A stretch of 64,000 bases of DNA from Pseudomonas paraglycinae (GTDB lineage Bacteria > Pseudomonadota > Gammaproteobacteria > Pseudomonadales > Pseudomonadaceae), in assembly GCF_021601625.1 (NCBI RefSeq), contig NZ_BQHR01000005.1, positions 1 to 64,000 of the forward strand, written 5' to 3'. The position numbers were made by a program, and so were the translations under genes. Below the pieces are notes generated by a model that was not told where the DNA came from, searched no databases, and saw only the letters and a program-made list of their open reading frames with translations. Each line of letters begins with the position of its first letter. Positions within the stretch are counted from its first letter, which is position 1. Below are positions 56,790 to 64,000 of the stretch, in pieces.

Positions 56790-57748
56790 CCGATGAATGC
56801 CTCGCGGTCCTGTTTGAGCAGGGTCAGCAGCCACACCAGATCTTCCGGCAGCGGCGATTCCCAGCTCATGCGCTCACCGGTGGTCGGGTGATCCAGCTCA
56901 AGGAACCGCGCATGCAGGGCCTGACGCGGGAAGTGCTTGAGGGATTCGACCATGGTCTGGCTCGCGGCCGGCGGAATGCGGAAACGACCGCCGTACGCCG
57001 GGTCGCCGACCAACGGGAAGTTGATGTGCGCCATGTGCACGCGAATCTGGTGAGTACGACCGGTTTCCAGCTTCACCCGTACGTGGGTGTGGGAACGGAA
57101 GCGCTCCAGCACGCGGTAGTGGCTGACGGCCGGCTTGCCGCCTTCCATCACCGCCATGCGCTGGCGCTGCTGGCCGTGACGACCGATCGGGGCGTTGATC
57201 TTGCCGCCGGCGGTCACCACGCCGATCACGATGCACTCGTAGATCCGGCTGACGCTGCGGCTTTGCAGCTGCGCGACCAGTTTGGTCTGCGCCTGAATGG
57301 TCTTGGCCACCACCATCAGACCGGTGGTGTCCTTGTCCAGACGATGCACGATACCGGCGCGCGGGACATTGATGATGTCCGGAACGTGGTGCAGCAAGGC
57401 GTTGAGCAAGGTGCCATCAGCGTGACCGGCAGCCGGGTGCACCACCAGGCCCGCAGGCTTGTTGATCACCAGAATGTCGTCGTCTTCATAGACGATGTCG
57501 AGTTCGATGTCCTGAGCGACCCATTCACCCTGGGCCTCCTGCTCGGCAGTCAGCTCAAGGATGGCACCGCCATGAACGATGTCGCGCGGGCGGATGACCG
57601 CCCCGTCCACAGTCAGGCGACCTTCTTTGATCCAGGCGGAAAGGCGCGAGCGCGAGTGCTCGGCGAAGAGTTGGGCGGCGACTTGATCGAGGCGTTGGCC
57701 GCCCAATTCGGACGGCACCTCTGCGCGAAGTTCAATTTTATCGGACAT
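56786..57748 (-). CDS. rluD: 23S rRNA pseudouridine(1911/1915/1917) synthase
   Basis: Modifies helix 69 of 23S rRNA. The 320-residue product has an N-terminal S4 RNA-binding domain (about 15-75, R-L-D-Q-V-A-A-Q-L then [10 protein letters not shown]) and the RluA-type catalytic core with the Asp in H-R-L-D-K-D-T-T-G. pgeF overlaps its stop. It is divergent from bamD, the usual Pseudomonas arrangement. Length and motifs are normal. Confidence 0.95.
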   Translation of the reverse strand: MSDKIELRAEVPSELGGQRLDQVAAQLFAEHSRSRLSAWIKEGRLTVDGAVIRPRDIVHGGAILELTAEQEAQGEWVAQDIELDIVYEDDDILVINKPAGLVVHPAAGHADGTLLNALLHHVPDIINVPRAGIVHRLDKDTTGLMVVAKTIQAQTKLVAQLQSRSVSRIYECIVIGVVTAGGKINAPIGRHGQQRQRMAVMEGGKPAVSHYRVLERFRSHTHVRVKLETGRTHQIRVHMAHINFPLVGDPAYGGRFRIPPAASQTMVESLKHFPRQALHARFLELDHPTTGERMSWESPLPEDLVWLLTLLKQDREAFIG

Positions 57749-57900
57749 GCTCGGACTGGGCGTCGGCTACAGCCTTTGGTTTCGGCTGCGCGCTTGTGGT
57801 TAAATACGGCGTCTTTTGCCCCGGGGCTTTTCAACGGGGCGCTCATCATAACAGGACGGCCCCGCCCAAGACAGCGGCCGTCATAGGGACGCAAGCCGCC

Positions 57901-58917
57901 ATGCAAGTGAAACACCTGCTGCTGATCGCCATCCTCGCATTGACCGCTGCTTGCTCATCGAAGGAAGTCGTAGACGAAAACCTGAGTGAAGCCGAGCTGT
58001 ACCAGCAGGCTCAACAGGACCTGGACAACAACAGCTACACCAGCGCCACAGCCAAGCTGAAGGCTCTGGAGTCGCGTTATCCGTTCGGTCGCTACGCCGA
58101 TCAGGCACAGCTGGAACTGATCTACGCCAACTACAAGAACTCGGAGCCGGAAGCTGCAAAGTCCGCCGCCGAGCGCTTCATTCGTCTGCATCCGCAGCAC
58201 CCGAACGTGGACTACGCCTACTACTTGAAGGGCCTGACCTCGTTCGACCAGGACGTCGGCCTGCTGGCGCGCTTCCTGCCGCTGGACATGACCAAGCGTG
58301 ACCCGGGCGCCGCCCGCGACTCCTACAACGAGTTCGCCCAGCTGACCAGCCGCTACCCGAACAGCCGCTACTCGCCGGACGCCAAGCAGCGCATGATCTA
58401 CCTGCGCAACCTGCTGGCTTCCTACGAAATCCACGTGGCCGACTACTACCTGACCCGTCAGGCCTATGTCGCCGCTGCCAACCGTGGCCGTTACGTAGTG
58501 GAAAACTTCCAGGAGACCCCATCGGTCGGCGACGGCCTGGCGGTAATGACCGAAGCCTACCAGCGTCTGCATCTGGACGAACTGGCGGCCACCAGCCTGG
58601 AAACCCTGAAGCTCAACTACCCGAACCACCCGAGCCTGCAGGACGGTCAGTTCGTGCCTCGCGTTGCCGAAGCCGACAACCGTTCGTTCCTGAGCAAGGC
58701 CACTCTGGGCCTGATCGAATCCCGTCCGCCGCTGCCGCCGGGAGAGACCCGCGCCAACCAGGACGTGCAGAAGCAGTTCCAGGACGCGAAAGACGCGATC
58801 CCGAACGAGCTCAAGCCAAAAGACGAAAACGGCGACGTGATCGAAGAGCCGGAACCGGAGTCGAGCGACAGCGACCGTTCCATCTTCAGCTACATGACCT
58901 TCGGTCTGTTCGACTGA
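57901..58917 (+). CDS. bamD: Outer membrane protein assembly factor BamD
   Basis: Lipoprotein of the BAM complex that works with BamA in outer-membrane protein insertion. The 338-residue precursor has the lipobox L-T-A-A-C (C18), then five TPR-like repeats (about 30-270; [20 protein letters not shown] and so on), and a Pseudomonas-type acidic C-terminal extension. The frame is open from 57796, but ATG 57901 gives a proper signal peptide. It is also called comL. A terminator follows. Confidence 0.95.
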   Translation: MQVKHLLLIAILALTAACSSKEVVDENLSEAELYQQAQQDLDNNSYTSATAKLKALESRYPFGRYADQAQLELIYANYKNSEPEAAKSAAERFIRLHPQHPNVDYAYYLKGLTSFDQDVGLLARFLPLDMTKRDPGAARDSYNEFAQLTSRYPNSRYSPDAKQRMIYLRNLLASYEIHVADYYLTRQAYVAAANRGRYVVENFQETPSVGDGLAVMTEAYQRLHLDELAATSLETLKLNYPNHPSLQDGQFVPRVAEADNRSFLSKATLGLIESRPPLPPGETRANQDVQKQFQDAKDAIPNELKPKDENGDVIEEPEPESSDSDRSIFSYMTFGLFD

Positions 58918-58933
58918 TCACTTCGGTGATGCC

Positions 58934-58963
58934 AAAAAGGGAGATCTTCGGATCTCCCTTTTT
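58934..58963 (+). terminator. Intrinsic terminator after bamD
   Basis: AAAAAGGGAGATC-TTCG-GATCTCCCTTTTT is a perfect 13-bp stem with a UUCG loop and T-run, 16 bp after the bamD stop. Confidence 0.9.
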
Positions 58964-59042
58964 ATTGCGGCGTGTGATTGGGCTGTGCGCTTGTCGGGTC
59001 CTTGGCTAAACTGCCGAATCATTAGCCGAAAAGCCGCCCATC

Positions 59043-59276
59043 ATGCTTCGTTTACTGTTCTGGATTGCCTTGATCGCCGCTGCTGTCTGGTTGTGGCGCA
59101 AATTCAAGGCCCCCGCCTCGTCCGCCCGACCGCCTCGCGAACAGGATGCCGCACCGATGGTGCGCTGCGCCCACTGCGGCGTGCACCTGCCCCGCGACCG
59201 CGCGCTGAACCTTCAACAACAGTGGTATTGCAGCCAGGCTCACCTTGAGCAAGGCCCCGGTTCCAGTGATCGCTGA
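59043..59276 (+). CDS. PP0621 family small membrane protein with zinc-ribbon-like motif
   Basis: A 77-residue protein with an N-terminal membrane anchor (about 2-18) and a C-terminal metal-binding-like C42-A-H-C45, C63 and H67 arrangement (H44 is within the first pair). It belongs to the PP0621 family, usual between comL/bamD and pilS in fluorescent Pseudomonas. The function is unknown. Its last 32 nt overlap the proposed pilS start in another frame, so it is probably co-transcribed with pilSR. Confidence 0.8.
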   Translation: MLRLLFWIALIAAAVWLWRKFKAPASSARPPREQDAAPMVRCAHCGVHLPRDRALNLQQQWYCSQAHLEQGPGSSDR

Positions 59277-60855
59277 GGCCGAAAACGCCGACAGCAAACA
59301 GGCCCAGCGACTGCTGCGCCTCTATCATCTGTACCGTTTGAGTGTCGGCATCACCTTGGTGTTGCTGATCTCCAGCAACATGGACAACCGCCTGCTGACC
59401 TCGGCCAACGACGAGTTGCTGCGCAATGGCAGCTGGTTGTACCTGGTGCTGAACATCCTGCTGGTGGTGTTTCTCGAGAACATCCGCCGCCCAGCCCAGT
59501 TGTTCGCTCTGGCACTGGTCGACATTCTGCTGCTGTGCGGCGTGTTCTACGCAGCGGGCGGTGTGGCCAGTGCGATCGGCAACTTGCTGATCGTTTCGGT
59601 GGCCATCAGCAACACCTTGCTGCGACGACGCATCGGCCTGCTGATCGCCGCCGTCGCCACCCTCGGCATCGTCGGGCTCAGCTTTCTGCTGAGTTTCAGC
59701 CATCCCCTGAGCGCCAACGACTATCTGCAGGCCGGCACCCTCGGCGCCTTGTGCTTTGCCGCCTCGCTGCTGGTGCAAGGGTTGATCCGTCGTCTCGAAG
59801 TCAGTGAGAACCTGGCCGAGTTGCGCGCCAGCGAGGTCGTGGGGCTCGAAGCCCTCAACGCGCTGATCCTGCAACGCATGCGCACCGGCATTCTGGTGCT
59901 CGACGAACAGCGCCGGGTGCAACTGGCCAACCACAGCGCCAAGGCCCTGCTGGGACAAACGCACCTTGAAGGCGACTTGATCGACGACCACTCGAGCGCA
60001 TTGGTCGAACGCCTGCAACTGTGGCTGAACAACCCGACCCTGCGCCCGCAAAGCCTGAAAATCGCCGGCAACGGCCTGGAGCTGCAGCCGAGCTTCATCG
60101 CCCTGGAACAGAGCCCGAATCGCCAGACCCTGGTGTTTCTCGAAGACCTCGCCCAGATCGCCCAGCAGGCCCAGCAATTGAAACTGGCCGCGCTGGGCCG
60201 GCTGACCGCCGGTATCGCCCATGAAATCCGCAATCCGCTGGGGGCCATCAGTCATGCCGCGCAGCTGTTGCAGGAATCCGAGGAACTCGACGGCGCGGAT
60301 CGGCGTCTGACACAGATCATTCAAGACCACTCCCTGCGCATGAACCGAGTCATCGAAAACGTCCTGCAACTGTCCCGCCGCCAGCAGAGCGCGCCGCAAC
60401 GGCTGGATCTCAAACCGTGGCTGGAGCAGTTCGTCAGCGAGAGCCGCGAACAGGCCGGCGAGCGCCAGCACATTCATCTGCACATCGGCCCGGGGGATTT
60501 CCGCACGTTGATGGATCCCGGCCAGCTCACGCAGATTCTCGACAATCTGTTACGCAACGGCTGGCGCCACAGCGCCCTTTTGCACGATCCGGCCGAGGTC
60601 TGGCTGACGCTGTCCATCGACCCCGAGAGCACGCTGGCCGTGCTCGAAGTGCAGGACAACGGCCCCGGCGTGCCGCTGGATCAGCAGGCTCACCTGTTCG
60701 AACCGTTCTTTACCACCAGCAGCCAGGGCACCGGCCTTGGGCTTTATCTGTCCCGTGAGCTGTGCGAAAGCAATCAAGCGCGCCTAGACTTCAAATCACG
60801 CCAAGGCGGCGGCTGCTTTCGCATCACCTTTGCTCACGGACGGAAACAAAGTTGA
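59245..60855 (+). CDS. pilS: Type IV pilus sensor histidine kinase PilS
   Basis: Membrane kinase that controls PilR and so pilA. The product of about 536 residues has six hydrophobic segments in the first 180 residues, a PAS-like region, the phospho-acceptor histidine in I-A-H-E-I-R-N-P-L-G and a HATPase with D-N-G-P-G-V-P and G-T-G-L-G-L-Y. The start is not certain: the longest frame begins at a TTG (59245) inside the PP0621 gene, and a GTG at 59266 is also possible. No ATG is available in the suitable range. pilR begins in its stop (TTGA). Confidence 0.92.
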   Translation: MSKAPVPVIAEAENADSKQAQRLLRLYHLYRLSVGITLVLLISSNMDNRLLTSANDELLRNGSWLYLVLNILLVVFLENIRRPAQLFALALVDILLLCGVFYAAGGVASAIGNLLIVSVAISNTLLRRRIGLLIAAVATLGIVGLSFLLSFSHPLSANDYLQAGTLGALCFAASLLVQGLIRRLEVSENLAELRASEVVGLEALNALILQRMRTGILVLDEQRRVQLANHSAKALLGQTHLEGDLIDDHSSALVERLQLWLNNPTLRPQSLKIAGNGLELQPSFIALEQSPNRQTLVFLEDLAQIAQQAQQLKLAALGRLTAGIAHEIRNPLGAISHAAQLLQESEELDGADRRLTQIIQDHSLRMNRVIENVLQLSRRQQSAPQRLDLKPWLEQFVSESREQAGERQHIHLHIGPGDFRTLMDPGQLTQILDNLLRNGWRHSALLHDPAEVWLTLSIDPESTLAVLEVQDNGPGVPLDQQAHLFEPFFTTSSQGTGLGLYLSRELCESNQARLDFKSRQGGGCFRITFAHGRKQS

Positions 60856-62198
60856 ACACGAGCCCACGGCAAAAAATCCTCATCGTCGACGACGAGCCGG
60901 ATATCCGCGAACTCCTGGAAATCACCCTGGGACGGATGAAACTCGACACCTTCAGCGCACGCAATTTCAATGAAGCCCAGGCGCTGCTGCACCGCGAGAC
61001 CTTCGATCTGTGCCTGACCGACATGCGCCTGCCCGACGGCACCGGCCTGGAACTGGTGCAGCACATTCAGCAACGTTATCCACAACTGCCGGTGGCAATG
61101 ATCACCGCCTACGGCAGCCTGGAAACGGCGATCAACGCCCTGAAAGCCGGGGCTTTCGACTTCCTGACCAAACCGGTGGACCTGACACGCCTGCGCGAGC
61201 TGGTCGGCTCGGCATTGCGCATGCCGGCGCCGGGCAATGTCTGCACTTCGATCGACCGGCGGTTGCTCGGCGACTCACCACCGATGCGCAATCTGCGCAA
61301 ACAGATCGACAAACTGGCCCGCAGTCAGGCGCCGGTCTACATCAGCGGCGAGTCCGGCAGTGGCAAGGAGCTGGTGGCCCGATTGATTCATGAGCAGGGC
61401 CCGCGCGCCAGCCAGCCATTTGTGCCGGTGAACTGCGGGGCGATTCCGTCTGAGTTGATGGAAAGCGAGTTCTTCGGCCACCGCAAAGGCAGTTTCAGCG
61501 GCGCGGTGGAGGATAAACCGGGGCTGTTTCAGGCGGCCCATGGCGGCACGCTGTTTCTCGATGAAGTGGCGGACCTGCCGCTGCCGATGCAGGTCAAGCT
61601 GCTGCGGGCGATCCAGGAAAAAGCCGTGCGCAGCGTCGGCGGCCAACAGGAAACCGTGGTCGATGTGCGCATCCTCTGCGCAACGCACAAGGACCTCGAC
61701 GCGGAAGTGTCTGCCGAGCGTTTTCGTCAGGATCTGTATTACCGGCTCAACGTGATCGAACTGCGTGTGCCGTCCCTGCGCGAACGTCGCGAGGACATCG
61801 AAGCACTGGCCGTCCATATGCTCAAGCGCCTGGCCAATGGCACCGGGCAACCGGCTGCACGTCTTCATCCTCATGCCCTAGAGGCGCTGAAAAACTACCG
61901 TTTTCCGGGCAACGTGCGGGAGCTGGAGAACGTGCTTGAGCGGGCGCACACCCTGTGTGAAAACCGCACGATCGAGGCCGAGGATTTACGCCTGAGTGAA
62001 GGAAACGCCGCCGCTGAAGGTGGTATTGCCGATCTCACGCAAATCGACAACCTGGAAGACTATCTGGAGAGCGTCGAACGCAAACTGATTCTGCAGGCGC
62101 TGGAGGAGACTCGCTGGAATCGCACGGCGGCAGCGCAGCGGTTGAGTCTTTCGTTTCGGTCGATGCGCTACAGGCTGAAGAAGCTGGGTCTGGATTAA
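60852..62198 (+). CDS. pilR: NtrC-family response regulator PilR
   Basis: Sigma-54 enhancer-binding activator of pilA. The 448-residue product has a receiver domain with D57 (L-T-D-M-R-L-P-D), an AAA+ domain with Walker A G-E-S-G-S-G-K-E (166-173) and a C-terminal Fis-type helix-turn-helix (W-N-R-T-A-A-A-Q-R-L-S-L-S). The sigma-54-contact loop reads G-S-F-S-G-A (213-218) instead of G-A-F-T-G-A. The start is most likely the TTG at 60852, which overlaps the pilS stop (TTGA), not the far upstream ATG at 60762. It is convergent with thiO. Confidence 0.93.
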   Translation: MNTSPRQKILIVDDEPDIRELLEITLGRMKLDTFSARNFNEAQALLHRETFDLCLTDMRLPDGTGLELVQHIQQRYPQLPVAMITAYGSLETAINALKAGAFDFLTKPVDLTRLRELVGSALRMPAPGNVCTSIDRRLLGDSPPMRNLRKQIDKLARSQAPVYISGESGSGKELVARLIHEQGPRASQPFVPVNCGAIPSELMESEFFGHRKGSFSGAVEDKPGLFQAAHGGTLFLDEVADLPLPMQVKLLRAIQEKAVRSVGGQQETVVDVRILCATHKDLDAEVSAERFRQDLYYRLNVIELRVPSLRERREDIEALAVHMLKRLANGTGQPAARLHPHALEALKNYRFPGNVRELENVLERAHTLCENRTIEAEDLRLSEGNAAAEGGIADLTQIDNLEDYLESVERKLILQALEETRWNRTAAAQRLSLSFRSMRYRLKKLGLD

Positions 62199-62203
62199 CG
62201 CCT

Positions 62204-62227
62204 CTTTCGCGGGCTTGCCCGCGAAAG
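62204..62227. terminator. REP-like palindrome / bidirectional terminator between pilR and thiO
   Basis: CTTTCGCGGGC-TT-GCCCGCGAAAG is a perfect 11-bp stem with the Pseudomonas REP core GCGGGCTTGCCCGC. It lies 6 bp after pilR and 31 bp from the convergent thiO stop. Confidence 0.75.
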
Positions 62228-62257
62228 CGATTTGTCAGTCGCCGAAAGAAAAACTGA

Positions 62258-63358
62258 CTAGATCCGTCCGGCCGGTGCATACGGCGCCGGATCAATGATC
62301 GGCGCACGCCCCAGCATCACATCGGCAAACAACTGACAGGATGCAGGCGCCAGCACCAGCCCGTTGCGGTAATGCCCGCAGTTCAGCCAGAGACCGTCAA
62401 AACCCGGAACCCGGCCAATGTAAGGAATGCCTTCGGGCGAGCCCGGCCGCAGCCCGGCCCAGTGCCCCACCACTTCGGCATCGGCCAGCGCCGGCAACAG
62501 TTCGACCGCCGATGCCTTGAGGCTTTCCAGCGCATTGTCCGTCGGGGTTTTGTCGAAGCCTTCGTGCTCCAGCGTACTGCCGATGAGAATATGCCCGTCG
62601 CGGCGCGGAATCGCGTAGCGCCCCTTGGCCAGCACCATGCTCGGCAGGAAATCCGCCGCGCACTTGTAGAGAATCATCTGGCCCTTCACCGGCTCCACCG
62701 GTAGGGAAAGATTCAGAGTCTTGAGTAATTCGCCGCTCCACGCGCCTGCGGTCAAAACGACCTGATCGCCAGCGATCACACCCGTGGAAGTCTGCACGCC
62801 TACCACCCGCTCGCCATCACGGACAAACCCGCTGACTTCACACTGCTCGTGAATCGTCACGTTCGGCAGCGCCTGCAACGCCGCTTTCAAAGACTTCACC
62901 AGCCGTGGATTGCGCACGTTGGCGACATCGGCCATGTAGATCGCCCGGGAAAAACCGCCACCGAGCACCGGCACCGCATCATGCGCCGCCGAGATATCCA
63001 CAGCCCGCAGTGGGCGGTTTTCCCTTTTGGCCCACGCCAGCGCTTCAGATTCGTCATCCAGGTCCAGCCAGTACAGGCCGGTGGTGTGCACTTCGGGATC
63101 GACCCCGGTATCGGCAAAAAGGCGTTCGCCCAGTTGTGGATAAAAATCCTGCGACCAGTGCGCCAGCGCGGTGACGGCAGGGCTGTAGCGCCACGGGTAC
63201 AGCGGAGAGACGATACCGCCGCCGGCCCAGGACGATTCCTGGCCGACGTTCGAACGATCCAGCAGCACCACGCTGCCGACCTCGGAGGCGAGGTTGTACG
63301 CGGTGAGCAGGCCAATCACTCCGCCACCGACAATCACCACTTGCTGTTGCCTGGTCAT
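62258..63358 (-). CDS. thiO: Glycine oxidase ThiO
   Basis: FAD-dependent oxidase that makes iminoglycine for thiazole synthesis in thiamin formation. The 366-residue product has the FAD motif V-V-I-V-G-G-G-V-I-G-L-L at the start, G-G-I-V-S-P-L-Y-P-W-R-Y typical for ThiO, and the C-terminal G-L-R-P-G-S-P-E-G-I-P-Y-I-G. It lies among pilus genes, which is the conserved Pseudomonas position and not a functional link. 57 bp separate it from pilE upstream. Confidence 0.92.
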   Translation of the reverse strand: MTRQQQVVIVGGGVIGLLTAYNLASEVGSVVLLDRSNVGQESSWAGGGIVSPLYPWRYSPAVTALAHWSQDFYPQLGERLFADTGVDPEVHTTGLYWLDLDDESEALAWAKRENRPLRAVDISAAHDAVPVLGGGFSRAIYMADVANVRNPRLVKSLKAALQALPNVTIHEQCEVSGFVRDGERVVGVQTSTGVIAGDQVVLTAGAWSGELLKTLNLSLPVEPVKGQMILYKCAADFLPSMVLAKGRYAIPRRDGHILIGSTLEHEGFDKTPTDNALESLKASAVELLPALADAEVVGHWAGLRPGSPEGIPYIGRVPGFDGLWLNCGHYRNGLVLAPASCQLFADVMLGRAPIIDPAPYAPAGRI

Positions 63359-63415
63359 GTTTGATCCAACCGTAAAAAAGACAGTGGGCGCAAATGGCGC
63401 CCGAAATAAAGCGGC

Positions 63416-63817
63416 TCAGCGGCCCCAGCAATCCTTGGTGGTCAGCCCGGTGGTCGCGTTGTTCATGCTTCTGACACCGGTGTTGGTGAGGGTGAAATCC
63501 CCGCACTTGTCAGTGGCCATGGCCGTGCCGGTCTTGCGGGTCGCAGTCAGCAGGAAGGCCTGATCGGTGATCGTCGGCGTGATGGTGTAGAAATCGTTGC
63601 CAGTGCTCAACCCGGTGACACCGGTGTAGACGTTGTTCTTCGAATAGAAGCGTTCGAGGATCTGTGCCTGTTCCGACAAATTGCTGACCACGTCGGCACG
63701 GCGGCCCTTCTTCACGTATTCGGTGAGGCTCGGATAGCCGATGGTGATGACGATACCTATGATCGCAATCACGATCATGATTTCGATCAGGGTGAAACCT
63801 CGGTTGGATCTGCGCAT
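63416..63817 (-). CDS. pilE: Type IV minor pilin, PilE-like
   Basis: Prepilin of 133 residues with leader M-R-R-S-N-R-G cut before F-T-L-I-E-I-M-I-V, glutamate at mature position 5, a hydrophobic helix and a small globular part with two cysteines near the C-terminus (K-C-G and D-C-W). It resembles PilE of the minor-pilin operon that primes pilus assembly and matures through PilD. It lies 15 bp after the 3' end of the pilY1-like gene, on the same strand, which is the usual order. Confidence 0.9.
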   Translation of the reverse strand: MRRSNRGFTLIEIMIVIAIIGIVITIGYPSLTEYVKKGRRADVVSNLSEQAQILERFYSKNNVYTGVTGLSTGNDFYTITPTITDQAFLLTATRKTGTAMATDKCGDFTLTNTGVRSMNNATTGLTTKDCWGR

Positions 63818-63832
63818 GCCTCGAACTCTCGC

Positions 63833-64000
63833 TTACTGAATTTGGCGCCACATGATACGACGGCTGCCGCCGCCGGATTTTTCCACCAGGGTGGTGATAC
63901 CGCCACTGGAATCGTTCACGACCTTGCGTGATGCACCGTTGACGATGGCGTTCAGGGTCGGGATACCGCCGGTGAACACCACGCCGCTGGAAATCGTATC
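63833..64000 (-). CDS. pilY1: PilY1-like pilus tip protein, 3' end only
   Basis: Partial gene: 55 codons and the stop are inside, and the frame remains open to the right edge. The visible C-terminus (T-L-N-A-I-V-N-G-A-S-R-K-V and ending R-R-I-M-W-R-Q-I-Q) has the Gly/Ser-rich beta-propeller-end style and the final W-R pattern of PilY1 proteins, which sit at the pilus tip and help adhesion and retraction control. The position directly before pilE supports it. Only the tail can be judged. Confidence 0.65.
   Translation of the reverse strand, partial: DTISSGVVFTGGIPTLNAIVNGASRKVVNDSSGGITTLVEKSGGGSRRIMWRQIQ

Overview
The window looks like chromosomal core DNA of a Pseudomonas of the fluorescens/putida type. 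The grounds are gene content and order (msrPQ-pssA-ilvCHI, mrcB-lpoP, cbpA-prrF-phuWVUT, dksA-gluQRS-cbrXAB-crcZ-pcnB, pilABCD-coaE-yacG, rluD-bamD-pilSR), high GC with strong third-position bias, and Pseudomonas-style REP palindromes. From memory the order follows P. aeruginosa blocks around PA4690-PA4739 and PA4525-PA4556, so this is an ancestral backbone with rearranged blocks, not an island. I see no insertion sequence, prophage, CRISPR array or toxin-antitoxin pair.

Layout. 1-388: promoter-leader region of an rRNA operon that lies off the left edge, with three tandem leftward promoters. 389-6777: leftward block of methionine sulfoxide reductase (msrPQ), phosphatidylserine synthase (pssA) and branched-chain amino acid synthesis (ilvI-ilvH-ilvC). 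6778-14037: PBP1b (mrcB) with its probable lipoprotein activator, an APH/P-loop fusion, small regulatory-type proteins and a CbpA-like cyclic-nucleotide protein. 14110-18290: iron block with a Fur-box-controlled PrrF sRNA, the haem ABC transporter phuTUV with phuW, and a Rieske protein. 18287-31183: sfsA, an aminotransferase, dksA-gluQRS, the carbon catabolite regulators cbrX-cbrA-cbrB with sRNA CrcZ, then pcnB-folK and panBC. 31533-39792: pgi, acs, a methyltransferase, a DUF748 envelope protein and a DUF2845 protein. 39960-45874: a BON protein with its own sigma-54 control region, then pilA divergent from pilBCD-coaE-yacG. 45881-52496: small membrane and thioredoxin-fold proteins, DUF1780, MOSC, ndh, a Cys-motif EF-hand protein and a chemoreceptor. 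52657-53073: four leftward tRNAs. 53372-64000: clpB-pgeF-rluD, bamD, pilS-pilR, thiO, and the end of a minor-pilin cluster (pilE, 3' end of pilY1).

Together: three sigma-54 promoters are visible (crcZ, pilA, the BON gene) and two enhancer-binding proteins that should serve two of them (CbrB, PilR) are in the same window. The activator of the third is unknown. Iron control is shown by Fur-like boxes at prrF and phuT, and heat-shock control by a sigma-32-like promoter at clpB. Many genes are coupled by TGATG, ATGA or TTGA stop/start overlaps.

No wholly new multi-gene system is obvious. The least explained items are the BON-gene enhancer/IHF/sigma-54 architecture, the hairpin sequestering the msrP ribosome binding site, the long ilv leader, an orphan bufferin-like EF-hand protein, and the missing panD between panC and pgi.
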